Shown: positions 16,171 to 24,355 of the stretch, one piece after another | Layout of the letters: every line of letters starts with the position of its first letter | How positions within the stretch are numbered: the first letter of the stretch is position 1 | Source: Dysosmobacter sp. Marseille-Q4140 | GTDB taxonomy: Bacteria; Bacillota; Clostridia; Oscillospirales; Oscillospiraceae | DNA: 64,000 nt | Assembly (NCBI GenBank): GCA_018228705.1 | Contig: CP073694.1 | Location: 1,364,001 to 1,428,000, forward strand | Direction: 5' to 3' | Position numbers and translations under genes: made by a program | The notes under the pieces: generated by a model | Told to the model about the DNA's origin: nothing | The model's input: the letters and a program-made list of their open reading frames with translations, nothing else | Databases searched by the model: none

Positions 16171-17919
16171 TTAAGTCAGGCTCCATCCAGCAGCACTCTT
16201 TCGGATATTGACGAAATCCTGATAGATACCCGGCTGCTCCAGAAGTTCCTCGTGGGTGCCATGCTGTGCGATTTGGCCGTTGTCAATTACCAGGATTTGA
16301 TTGGCATTCTGGATGGTATTCAAACGGTGAGCAATCACAAGCAAGGTCTTACCCTTTACCAGTTCTGAAATAGCCTCTTGAATATAGCTTTCATTGTCGG
16401 TATCAACACTTGCGGTAGCTTCGTCCAAAATAACGATAGGCGCATCCTTCAGAATACAGCGCGCAATCGAAATACGCTGTTTCTCACCGCCGGAAAGCGT
16501 AGCGCCGCCTTCTCCAACCACGGTCTGGAACCCGTCAGGCAAAGCCATGATGAAATCATAGCAGCGGGCCTTTTTTGCCGCCTCATAGACTTCTTCCTCC
16601 GTGGCATCCGGTTTTCCCATACTAATGTTGTTATAGATGGTATCCTGGAACAAATACACGCGCTGGAATACCATGCTGATCTGATCCATCAGTTCTGCCA
16701 GCGGCACATTCCGAATATCCACGCCCCTTATTGCAACCCTGCCGGATTTTACATCCCACAACCGGGCCAACAGATTTGCAATGGTGGATTTGCCGCCGCC
16801 TGACGGTCCCACAAGTGCAGTCATGGTGTTTTTCTGCATAGAGAAGCTGATATTGTGCAGGACTTCCTTGTCCTGATAGGCAAAGCCCACATCACTAAAT
16901 TGTACTTCTGGCTGGTCCGGCTGTGCCTTTGACGGAATATGTTGATTTCCGTTATTGGGAAGCTCGGGCTCGTCCAAAACAGCTTCAATGCGGTCTAACG
17001 CAGCATTCATCACGGTCAGGCGGGTTGCTTCTCCATAAAGAGCTTTCAGAGGTCCAAAGAGATCAAAGACAAACAGCAGCACGCCCAAAAGATAAGCCAG
17101 GGAGAGTACGCCTTCCTGATGTAAAAAAACGGACAAACCGAAGATAACAGCAATGCCCACGCCATAGAGAATGTTTAGGCCAGTGGTCCACGGTGTCATT
17201 TTCTGCTCAAACTTCGTATTGACATCCCTTGATTTTTTGAAGTTTTCTGTTAATTCATCAGATTTTTCTCCAAGCAGATTGTAACTTTTGATAACGCCAA
17301 TTCCTTCAGCAAACGATAAGACCGCATCCGTCAAATTCTCGCTCTGATTTTGACGCCCGACAGCTTCCGTTAAGGAAACCCTATTCATATATTTTGCAAC
17401 CAGTGATGCCAGCAAGGTAATGATTACTGCAATCATTCCAAGTCGCCAGTCCAGTACGAACATAAACACAGCTAAAACCAAAGTAGACAGCATATAGCTC
17501 ATCATGTTTCCAATGGTACTCATAGAAACTTCCTCAATGAATACCATATCCGTACTGAGAACAGAGCTGATTTTACCAATATTCCCCGATGTAAAATAAC
17601 CCATCGGCATTTTTCTTAAATGATTTCCCAACTCCATCCTTTTATCAGCAAAGATCATAAATCCAGCGGCACTTTGCAGACGGTCGCTCAAATAGTGAAC
17701 CACTGTCTGAACCACTACAATGGCTAACAATCCAAGTCCGACAAACAGACAGGTCTTTCCAGTCAGCGTATTATCCGCAAACCCGGCCAAGACAATAAAC
17801 GCCATGAAGATTGGCATTTTGGAGAGAATGGACTCGACAAATGCACATAGAAACGCAGCTTGAATACGGCTTTTATACCTCCCGGAGAGGTTCAGGATTC
17901 TTGAAATCAATGCAAACAT
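16171..17919 (-). CDS. ABC transporter permease-ATPase fusion (YbtQ/SiaE-like position)
   Basis: A 582-residue protein with six membrane helices (about 20-300) fused to an ATPase domain. Walker A GPSGGGKST, Q-loop VFQRVYLFQD, signature LSGGEKQRISIARC, Walker B APIVILDEATASVD and H-loop VIAHRLNTI are intact, so both catalytic halves look active. It starts one base after the stop of its partner gene. Exporter-fold heterodimers in iron operons (YbtPQ, IrtAB) import metal-siderophores; the metal-type regulator in this operon supports such a role, but export cannot be excluded. Confidence 0.88.
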   Translation of the reverse strand: MFALISRILNLSGRYKSRIQAAFLCAFVESILSKMPIFMAFIVLAGFADNTLTGKTCLFVGLGLLAIVVVQTVVHYLSDRLQSAAGFMIFADKRMELGNHLRKMPMGYFTSGNIGKISSVLSTDMVFIEEVSMSTIGNMMSYMLSTLVLAVFMFVLDWRLGMIAVIITLLASLVAKYMNRVSLTEAVGRQNQSENLTDAVLSFAEGIGVIKSYNLLGEKSDELTENFKKSRDVNTKFEQKMTPWTTGLNILYGVGIAVIFGLSVFLHQEGVLSLAYLLGVLLFVFDLFGPLKALYGEATRLTVMNAALDRIEAVLDEPELPNNGNQHIPSKAQPDQPEVQFSDVGFAYQDKEVLHNISFSMQKNTMTALVGPSGGGKSTIANLLARLWDVKSGRVAIRGVDIRNVPLAELMDQISMVFQRVYLFQDTIYNNISMGKPDATEEEVYEAAKKARCYDFIMALPDGFQTVVGEGGATLSGGEKQRISIARCILKDAPIVILDEATASVDTDNESYIQEAISELVKGKTLLVIAHRLNTIQNANQILVIDNGQIAQHGTHEELLEQPGIYQDFVNIRKSAAGWSLT

Positions 17920-19704
17920 TTATCTTCCCTCCTTTGCAGTAGATACTTTCCACTCGGAGCTGTCCTGTGCAGCTTTCCATAGTTTTTGATACTCCGGGCA
18001 GGACTGAATCAATTCCTGATGTTTTCCGGTAGCCACCAGATTACCATGATCCATAACACAAATCTGGTCAGCGTTCATAATTGCGGGCAGCTTGTGAGCG
18101 ATGACAATCAGGGTCTTACCCTTCACCAGTTCCGCAATAGCAGCCTCCATTTTTTCCTCATTCTCTGGATCAGCGTAGGCTGTCGCTTCATCAAGGACAA
18201 CGATAGGAGCATCTTTTAAGATCGCCCGCGCCAAAGAAATGCGCTGGCGCTGGCCGCCAGAAAGCATTTTCCCGGCATCGCCTGCCATAGAATGAATGCC
18301 CTGGGGAAGTTTTTTCAGGAACTCCATGCACTGAGCTTTCTTTGCTGCCTCCATTACTTCCTCGTCTGTTGCGTTCAGTCGGCCAAGCCGGATGTTTTCC
18401 AACAGAGAAGTATTAAACAGATATTGATCCTGAGCCACATAGGAAATGCGACTGTTCAATGCCTCCAGGCTCATATCACAAAGTTTCTGCCCTCCAATGG
18501 AAATGCTCCCTTTCTGCGGATCGTAGTAGTGAATCAACAGTTTTGCAAGGGTACTCTTTCCAGAGCCGGATTCACCAACCAGGGCAGTTTTTTGTCCTGC
18601 CTTTGCCACAAAGGTAATATCGTGGAGGACTTCGTTTTCCGCTATTATCGGGTTTCCATCCGGGCCAGGCTGGGCCGTCTGATATGCAAAGGAAACATGA
18701 TCGTAAGAAATGTTAAAATCCTGTCCGTGAAAATCATCTTCAGCAGCTTGCAACGGTGCCGCATTTAACGTCTGTTCAAGTGCTGTAATCTTATAATTCA
18801 GATTTGGAATCGTCTCCATAAAGCTCAGAGCTTTTAGGAGAGGAATCCCGATGCTTAAGGAAAGACAAAGGACTAAAATCAAATCAGGCAATGTGCTTAT
18901 GCCGCAGAGAACAAACCACGCTCCAAGAGGCAAAGTCAAAATAACAGTGCAGGGCAGCAAACTTCCGTATATCGCCATCCAGGGCCAGGCGGCCTTATAC
19001 CATGCCAGGGTATAATCACGATAGTTCATTACATCATTGCGGAAGTTCTCGTAAGATTCACTCTCCCGGTTGAAAACCTTGACAACCTCCATGCCATTGA
19101 TGTACTCAATGATTGTATTGTTCATTTTCTGTGCAGACTGATAGTACGGTCCCATACGCTTCATTCCAACAGAGTACATAATAACCATAGAGAGCAGGCT
19201 GATCGGGATAGAGGCCAAAGACATAAGAGCCAGTTTCCAATCTGCGCAAAACATGGCAATATAAATTACCAGCGGAATCAGTAAATTTGCGATGCCCTCA
19301 GGGACAGAATGCGCAAGGAGCAATTCCAGGCTGTCCACATCATCAACAAACAGCTTTTTGATTGTTCCTGTTCCTTTTTCCTCCACAATGCCAAGAGGAA
19401 GTTTCTCAAACTTCTTTTGCAGAGATACCCGCAGCCGGAGTAATGTGTTATATGCGGCTTTATGAGAAATTGATAATCCCCATCCATACAAAACCGCCTG
19501 CAAAATAAGACAGATTAAAACCCCTATAACACGCAATAAAACAAATCCTGTCTCAACAGAATCGCCCATAACCAATGGCGAAATGACCTGATAGGCCAGC
19601 ACAAAGGGCAGGACGCCCATAAGAACGCTAACCAGTACGACCACCGTGGCCGCATACATATTTTTCTTATATGGCCCTGCGTACTCAAAGATTTTTTTGA
19701 ACAT
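17920..19704 (-). CDS. ABC transporter permease-ATPase fusion (YbtP/SiaD-like position)
   Basis: A 594-residue partner of the next gene. Six hydrophobic helices lie in residues 15-290; the ATPase has Walker A GESGSGKST, Q-loop VAQDQYLF, signature LSGGQRQRISLARA, Walker B APIVVLDEATAYADPE and H-loop VIAHKLPAI. The Glu after Walker B is present in both partners. ATG has AGGAGG upstream. A 128-base gap with a hairpin separates it from the EcfA gene, so the ABC pair may have a lower level or separate expression from the ECF genes. Confidence 0.88.
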   Translation of the reverse strand: MFKKIFEYAGPYKKNMYAATVVVLVSVLMGVLPFVLAYQVISPLVMGDSVETGFVLLRVIGVLICLILQAVLYGWGLSISHKAAYNTLLRLRVSLQKKFEKLPLGIVEEKGTGTIKKLFVDDVDSLELLLAHSVPEGIANLLIPLVIYIAMFCADWKLALMSLASIPISLLSMVIMYSVGMKRMGPYYQSAQKMNNTIIEYINGMEVVKVFNRESESYENFRNDVMNYRDYTLAWYKAAWPWMAIYGSLLPCTVILTLPLGAWFVLCGISTLPDLILVLCLSLSIGIPLLKALSFMETIPNLNYKITALEQTLNAAPLQAAEDDFHGQDFNISYDHVSFAYQTAQPGPDGNPIIAENEVLHDITFVAKAGQKTALVGESGSGKSTLAKLLIHYYDPQKGSISIGGQKLCDMSLEALNSRISYVAQDQYLFNTSLLENIRLGRLNATDEEVMEAAKKAQCMEFLKKLPQGIHSMAGDAGKMLSGGQRQRISLARAILKDAPIVVLDEATAYADPENEEKMEAAIAELVKGKTLIVIAHKLPAIMNADQICVMDHGNLVATGKHQELIQSCPEYQKLWKAAQDSSEWKVSTAKEGR

Positions 19705-19743
19705 ATAAGCCCTCCTTATATTGAGCCGTACTGTCTGTGCTTC

Positions 19744-19780
19744 AAAAACAGGAGGCCGCCAAAGTGAAGCGGCCTCCTGT
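19744..19780 (-). terminator. Intra-operon hairpin between EcfA and the ABC pair
   Basis: A 12-bp stem (acaggaggccgc/gcggcctcctgt) followed on the minus strand by TTTTTG. It looks like a terminator, perhaps partial, in front of the ABC pair. Confidence 0.7.
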
Positions 19781-19832
19781 CATTATCTTTCTATTCAGTC
19801 AAGGCGGCCCTGACATTCATAATTTCTAAAGT

Positions 19833-21299
19833 TCACTGGCGGATTCGGAAAAAATCCAAAACCTTTTTACTGCCGGATTCGTCCAATGGATAGCTTTCTT
19901 TGATTTGCCCTTTTTCCATATGGACTACATAAGAGCATCCCGCCATCACCAACTCCGGATCGTGCGTAATAACAAGAAGCGTTTTGCCCTGATCCGCGAG
20001 TGACTTCAAACCCCGCGCAACCTCCCGCATATGTTTGAGATCAAGCCCGCTGGTTGGTTCGTCAAACACAATGATCTCCCGGTTACTCACAATGGCAGAC
20101 GCAATCGCTACTCGCTGCTTCTGCCCGCCGGAAAGAGAAAGCGGGTGTCTGTCTTTATATTCCAGAAGATCAAACTGTTTAAGGATTTTATTTACAATAG
20201 TCTCATCCTCGTCATCCATGCTCAGAAGAACTTCATCTGTCACGCTTTCGGTAAATAGCTGATGGCTGGTATCCTGCATCACCATATAGCAATGTTTGAG
20301 CCGGGCTTTCCAATCAAGGGATTTTCCATCAATCTGCAAAATGCCACATTTCTTTTCAAGTCCGCAAATACAGCGGGCCAGAGTAGATTTCCCCGCACCG
20401 TTCAGACCGATAATGGCAATCGTTTCTCCAACGGGCAGTTTTGCATTTGGAATATCGAGACTTTTCGGCTCCCGCTTTTTATACGCAAAGCAAAAATTTT
20501 GAAGCTCCATCTGTTTAGCTGTATGCGTCTGATACTGATTAGCTGGTTTCAGTTTCGAGAGCGAAAACGGCCGTAGTCCCATTTCTTTTCGAGTGCTATC
20601 CGATAAACTGTCAAATTCAGCAGGTGTGTATTCCTGTTTAATCTCCCCATCTTTTACATACAGCACACGGTCCACAAGGTCGTGAAGATAGTAAAGGCGA
20701 TGTTCTGCAATCAGAATTGTTTTGCCCTGCTTTTTCCAGAGGCTCAGGACCTGCCGAAGATCGTCAATAGCAGACATATCCAAATTAGAAGATGGTTCGT
20801 CAAGGACCATAATTCCCGGCAACAATACGCTTGAAGAAGCGCAGGCTATTTTTTGTTTCTCACCACCGGACAGAGCAAACACGCTCCGCCCCATCAAATC
20901 TTCGATATGATAATCGGAAATTGTCCTGTCCATCCTTTGCAGGATGTCCTCCTGAGGATAGCCCAAATTTTCACAGGCAAAGGCTAATTCACTATCCGTA
21001 TCTACGTTGAAAAACTGGCTTTTAGGATTTTGGAACACAGATCCCACCATAGCAGCCAAGTCGTAAAGCGGCGTATCGGATACACTTTTTCCGTCCAGAA
21101 AGACATCGCCTTCTAAATTGCCCTCATAATAATGAGGCACCAGCCCGTTTACCAAACGGGTGATTGTTGTTTTCCCACAGCCGGATTCCCCTGTGAGTAA
21201 AACAAATTCCCCGGTTTTTATGGTTAGATTGATATTTCTAATACCTCCGCCGTGGGATTCTTCACCATAAGAAAAAGAAACATTTTGAAAATCTATCAT
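19833..21299 (-). CDS. ECF transporter double ATPase (two EcfA domains fused)
   Basis: A 488-residue cytoplasmic ATPase with two complete nucleotide-binding domains. The first (1-230): GESGCGKTT, LSGGEKQKIACASSS, GIMVLDEPSSNLD. The second (265-485): GLNGAGKST, LSGGQKQRVAIASA, EIIVFDEPTSGLD. In ECF importers two ATPases drive the T component; here both are on one chain. The ATG at 21299 overlaps the EcfT stop (ATGA) and has AGGAGGG upstream, so upstream in-frame codons are not used. Confidence 0.92.
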   Translation of the reverse strand: MIDFQNVSFSYGEESHGGGIRNINLTIKTGEFVLLTGESGCGKTTITRLVNGLVPHYYEGNLEGDVFLDGKSVSDTPLYDLAAMVGSVFQNPKSQFFNVDTDSELAFACENLGYPQEDILQRMDRTISDYHIEDLMGRSVFALSGGEKQKIACASSSVLLPGIMVLDEPSSNLDMSAIDDLRQVLSLWKKQGKTILIAEHRLYYLHDLVDRVLYVKDGEIKQEYTPAEFDSLSDSTRKEMGLRPFSLSKLKPANQYQTHTAKQMELQNFCFAYKKREPKSLDIPNAKLPVGETIAIIGLNGAGKSTLARCICGLEKKCGILQIDGKSLDWKARLKHCYMVMQDTSHQLFTESVTDEVLLSMDDEDETIVNKILKQFDLLEYKDRHPLSLSGGQKQRVAIASAIVSNREIIVFDEPTSGLDLKHMREVARGLKSLADQGKTLLVITHDPELVMAGCSYVVHMEKGQIKESYPLDESGSKKVLDFFRIRQ

Positions 21300-22048
21300 G
21301 GCAAAATCCCTCCTGCGGAAATTATCGGGGAAGCAATCGCCCAAAACACTACAAAGCAGCAAAACAAAATCAGCACCACATCGGCAAAATTAAATTTGAG
21401 CTGGCAAATGTTTGTGCGTTTAACAGGAGCGCCGAGACCACGGGTAATTGCCGCAGCGGAGAGTTCCTCACCGATTTTCACGGAGCAGGTAATCATCGGG
21501 ATCAGCTTATACTCCAATATCTTTGAAGATTTTTTCCCTCCAAGCTTAATTCCCCGCATTTTCATAGCATCGCTGATTGCTTCTGACTCCTGAAAAACAG
21601 TCGGAAAGAAGCGGAACATGACTGTTAAGGGGATTGTCACTTCTTTAGGCATATGAATTCTTTCCATGCCGGAAATCAATTCACTGACTGTTGTTGTTTT
21701 CACAGCATAGGCCGCCATTGCAACGCTGGGAAGAATGCGGCAAAAGAAACCAGTTGTAAACAGCACAAGAAAATTCAATATTCCTGTGAGATGCGGCAGG
21801 ACAGAGATTTGAACAGCATAAAAAGCAGCAAAAATAACAATGTATCCAACCGCTTTTCCAAATTGTTTGGAAAAAAGCAGTAACAAAGCTGGAATGGCAC
21901 AAAGAACAAGGCGGAGTAGCCCCATAGCTTCTCCGCCTGTCCCTCCCATGACAAAAATACTGATGATGAAGATGAGCAACAGCTTTGTACGCGGATCAAG
22001 CCGCAGGCCTGTTTCTGCTTTTTTGCTGAGTAGAATTTCCCGCGCCAT
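21296..22048 (-). CDS. ecfT: ECF transporter T component (EcfT/CbiQ family)
   Basis: A 250-residue membrane protein of the CbiQ/EcfT family: KAETGLRLDPRTKLLLIFIISIFV at the N terminus, then helices, and the two coupling motifs near the C terminus (SDAMKMRGIKL and SAAAITRGLGA, the Ala-Arg-Gly motifs that dock on the ATPases). It overlaps the S component stop (TAATG) and the ATPase start (ATGA), so the three are translationally coupled. Confidence 0.92.
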   Translation of the reverse strand: MAREILLSKKAETGLRLDPRTKLLLIFIISIFVMGGTGGEAMGLLRLVLCAIPALLLLFSKQFGKAVGYIVIFAAFYAVQISVLPHLTGILNFLVLFTTGFFCRILPSVAMAAYAVKTTTVSELISGMERIHMPKEVTIPLTVMFRFFPTVFQESEAISDAMKMRGIKLGGKKSSKILEYKLIPMITCSVKIGEELSAAAITRGLGAPVKRTNICQLKFNFADVVLILFCCFVVFWAIASPIISAGGILP

Positions 22049-22650
22049 TATGCAATACCAGCACGCTGGAAGTGCTTTTTACAAATGGCCTTTCCAATCA
22101 GACCACCAACAATACCAAACACAAAGCAGGCAACCAGCAGAATAGGCGCAATCCACATAGGCATATATGTATTAAGGGTAGCTGCATATTCAGCGCCGTA
22201 TCCTTCGGTCAGCATTACCATATAGCTTTCACGGTTCAGGAAAATGGGAGCAAAATTGCCAAACACCCAGATGCTGAACACGCCGCAGGAAAGGACTGTA
22301 CTTTTCGCGCTCTTGTAGTCAGCCTTTTTCAGGATCACATCAGCCAACAGGCCGCCAACGAGACCAGTTGCCATAGTAAGATAGCCGTTGCCGAAGAACA
22401 CCATAATCAGGCCAATCAGGAAACCCATAATTGCGGTCATCCCAAATTTTTTAGCCTTTGTAACATACAGCATATAGGGAATGCCGCCGATCAAAGGGCA
22501 CAGCACCGCCATCAGCGGAATAAAAATGGGGATGAAGCCAAGCATCGCCACCAGCATGACAATAACAACATAAATCACAGTGTAAATGCCGATGGTAATA
22601 AGGTCTTTGCCTTCCAATCCTTTTTTCGATTTTTCTGAGTTCATACTCAT
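22048..22650 (-). CDS. ECF transporter S component, MptD family
   Basis: A 200-residue substrate-binding membrane protein with five or six helices: LITIGIYTVIYVVIVMLVAM, FIPIFIPLMAVLCPLIGGIPYMLY, MTAIMGFLIGLIMVFFGNGYL, a helix about SKSTVLSCGVFSIWVFGNFAP, and WIAPILLVACFVFGIVGGLIGKAI. This is the MptD-type S component pattern. The substrate is not shown by sequence; the DtxR-type gene and operator point to a metal, metallophore or haem. AGGAGG lies 7 bases before ATG. First gene of the operon. Confidence 0.85.
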   Translation of the reverse strand: MSMNSEKSKKGLEGKDLITIGIYTVIYVVIVMLVAMLGFIPIFIPLMAVLCPLIGGIPYMLYVTKAKKFGMTAIMGFLIGLIMVFFGNGYLTMATGLVGGLLADVILKKADYKSAKSTVLSCGVFSIWVFGNFAPIFLNRESYMVMLTEGYGAEYAATLNTYMPMWIAPILLVACFVFGIVGGLIGKAICKKHFQRAGIA

Positions 22651-22672
22651 AAAAATGCCTCCTCTACAAACA

Positions 22673-22716
22673 AATTGGGATGTACGGTTAGCACTGACTA
22701 ACCGTACATCCCAATT
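22673..22716 (-). promoter_or_regulatory. 44-base perfect inverted repeat containing a DtxR-type dyad
   Basis: 19-base arms (22673-22691 and 22698-22716) are perfectly complementary, with a 6-base centre (cactga). The inner part is GGTTAG-N6-CTAACC (22686-22703), the dyad also found before the AraC gene and the 29549 operon. It overlaps the presumed transcription start and lies just upstream of the ribosome site, so it can act as an operator and also as an RNA hairpin. Confidence 0.75.
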
Positions 22717-22742
22717 ATATTAGTTTCTTGATGCGAGTTCAC
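22714..22742 (-). promoter_or_regulatory. Promoter of the ECF-ABC-DtxR operon
   Basis: On the minus strand the -10 TATAAT is at 22719-22714. The -35 hexamer at 17 bases (GTGAAC, 22742-22737) is a poor match, as expected for a promoter needing an activator such as the AraC protein encoded upstream. Confidence 0.55.
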
Positions 22743-22791
22743 CCCCTAAACCCGCATATTTTTACCCAAAAACGGTTTTTATGATTTTTAT

Positions 22792-23763
22792 TCAATCTAA
22801 GATTTGGGTTTCTCGATAGGTCTTAGGTAGAACACCATATTTTCTTTGAAATGCTGACGAAAAATTGCTTGGCTTTGAATACCCAACAGAAAGTGCAACT
22901 TGACCAACAGTCATTTCTGTTTCAGTAAGAAGCTGAGCCGCTTTCTCTAATCGCTGATTGATAATATAACTGTGTACTGGGCTGCCAAAAAGATTAACAA
23001 ATCCCTTTGTTAATTTGCTTACACTGAGTTGTACCTGTCTACTTAACTCCAGACAAGAAGGCGCATCAGACAAATTGCTGTCAATAATTCTTTTGGCTTC
23101 AATTAGGGAAGCACGATCTGTTCTGGATAGGGGCACACTATTGCTTACCAAAATATCAAGTTCCAATACCTCACTTAAATATATGGAGATCAACTCCAGA
23201 ACTTTTCCATCTAAATAGATATATCCCAGCCCACCACGATATAAAACAAAGTCTTTTAGTTCAGCAAGTAATCGCTCCATTGAAGGCGTGGTTTTTATTT
23301 TGGAAACGGAAGAAAACAATTTCTTTTCATATGCGGCAATCTCCTGTTCCTCAAAATAACTATTAAGTAGCTGATTGAAATAGGAGACCGGAATTTTGAT
23401 GCTTTTGAACGAGAAATTGCTACCTTTTGTATAGCAACTATATTCCATTTCACCTCTGCCCTTGTATATACAGGACTCACCTTTTTGAATACTAACAGCA
23501 TGTTCACCCTTCATTAAGTTCCACGAAATGCCGTCATTTAAGCAAAAAATAATATGAAGAAATGTTTCATTATTACTACCTTGCACATTCACATCAGATG
23601 AATAGCACATTTGCCAGTCAGAAAGTACGACTCCTTGCTTTGTCGTTGTTTGAGTAATCCTCCCCGTCCCCATTTCTGATGGCACATTCATAGAGCAAGT
23701 CCTCGGAGAATTTGCAATCATTTCGCTATATAATTTATCGAGAAAATTGTTATCTTTTATCAT
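22792..23763 (-). CDS. AraC family transcriptional activator
   Basis: A 323-residue regulator. The C-terminal 100 residues hold the two helix-turn-helix units (CLELSRQVQLSVSKLTKGF and TVGQVALSVGYSKPSNFSSAFQRKYG, then PKTYRE). The N-terminal 200 residues are a cupin-like effector domain without named match (SIQKGESCIYKGRGEMEY). The ATG at 23763 fits better than the in-frame GTG at 23775. AraC-type activators of iron genes (such as YbtA) bind the metal-chelator complex; this one reads in the same direction as the transporter operon, about 140 bases upstream. Confidence 0.88.
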   Translation of the reverse strand: MIKDNNFLDKLYSEMIANSPRTCSMNVPSEMGTGRITQTTTKQGVVLSDWQMCYSSDVNVQGSNNETFLHIIFCLNDGISWNLMKGEHAVSIQKGESCIYKGRGEMEYSCYTKGSNFSFKSIKIPVSYFNQLLNSYFEEQEIAAYEKKLFSSVSKIKTTPSMERLLAELKDFVLYRGGLGYIYLDGKVLELISIYLSEVLELDILVSNSVPLSRTDRASLIEAKRIIDSNLSDAPSCLELSRQVQLSVSKLTKGFVNLFGSPVHSYIINQRLEKAAQLLTETEMTVGQVALSVGYSKPSNFSSAFQRKYGVLPKTYRETQILD

Positions 23764-23786
23764 ATCAACACCCACTTTAGCGAGTT

Positions 23787-23804
23787 GGTTAGTTTATGCT
23801 AACC
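23787..23804 (-). promoter_or_regulatory. DtxR-type dyad before the AraC gene
   Basis: GGTTAG-TTTATG-CTAACC, a perfect dyad with the same 6-base centre length as the sites at 22686 and 29583. It lies 24 bases upstream of the AraC start. Confidence 0.7.
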
Positions 23805-23941
23805 ATGATACAACTTTTTTGCTCTCCAGTCAAGATATGGCCAAAATGCGGTCTCCGAATTGTAGTATTAGTAGAGGGTAAATACGAGGGAAGGGTTACG
23901 ATAGCAAGCACAGCCAGCGAGTACCCACTGGCGGATTTTCG

Positions 23942-23967
23942 GTTTAGGGGGACCCCTGCCCCTAAAC
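23942..23967. other. Candidate oriT of the ICE
   Basis: A perfect 9-bp inverted repeat (gtttagggg / cccctaaac) with an 8-base centre, followed by a smaller repeat (ctgggatagtcccag, 23981-23995), 60-85 bases before the MobC-relaxase pair. Position and structure fit an origin of transfer; the nick site is not identifiable from sequence alone. Confidence 0.55.
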
Positions 23968-24025
23968 ACGAAAATTGCTTGCTGGGATAGTCCCAGACCC
24001 TTATAAGAAACGGAGGCGAAGCGGA

Positions 24026-24355
24026 ATGGTAAACAGAAAGCGGAACATCCAGATGAAGTTCTGGGTGACGGAGGAGGAGAAGCGGCTCATCGACGAGAAG
24101 ATGGCGCAGCTCCCCACAAAGCGGTATGGGGCATATCTGCGGAAGATGGCGATTGACGGATACATCATTCAGGTGGACACCACCGACATCAAGGAGATGA
24201 CAAAGGCCCTGGGCTCCATCGGCCGGAACATCAATCAAATCGCCAAGAGGGTGAACGCCGGCGGCCCAACCTATCAAGCCGATATGGAGGAGATCCTGGA
24301 GAGATTGGAGCAGATATGGCAGTTACAAAGACGCATCCTATTAAGTCAACGCTGA
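24026..24355 (+). CDS. mobC: MobC-type relaxosome accessory protein
   Basis: A 109-residue DNA-binding protein. N-terminal ribbon-helix-helix (IQMKFWVTEEEKRLIDEKMAQL) and the MobC signature in the C-terminal part (LGSIGRNINQIAKRVNAGG). It helps the relaxase open oriT. ATG at 24026 is 9 bases after GGAGG. It overlaps the relaxase gene by 40 bases, showing coupling. Confidence 0.92.
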   Translation: MVNRKRNIQMKFWVTEEEKRLIDEKMAQLPTKRYGAYLRKMAIDGYIIQVDTTDIKEMTKALGSIGRNINQIAKRVNAGGPTYQADMEEILERLEQIWQLQRRILLSQR

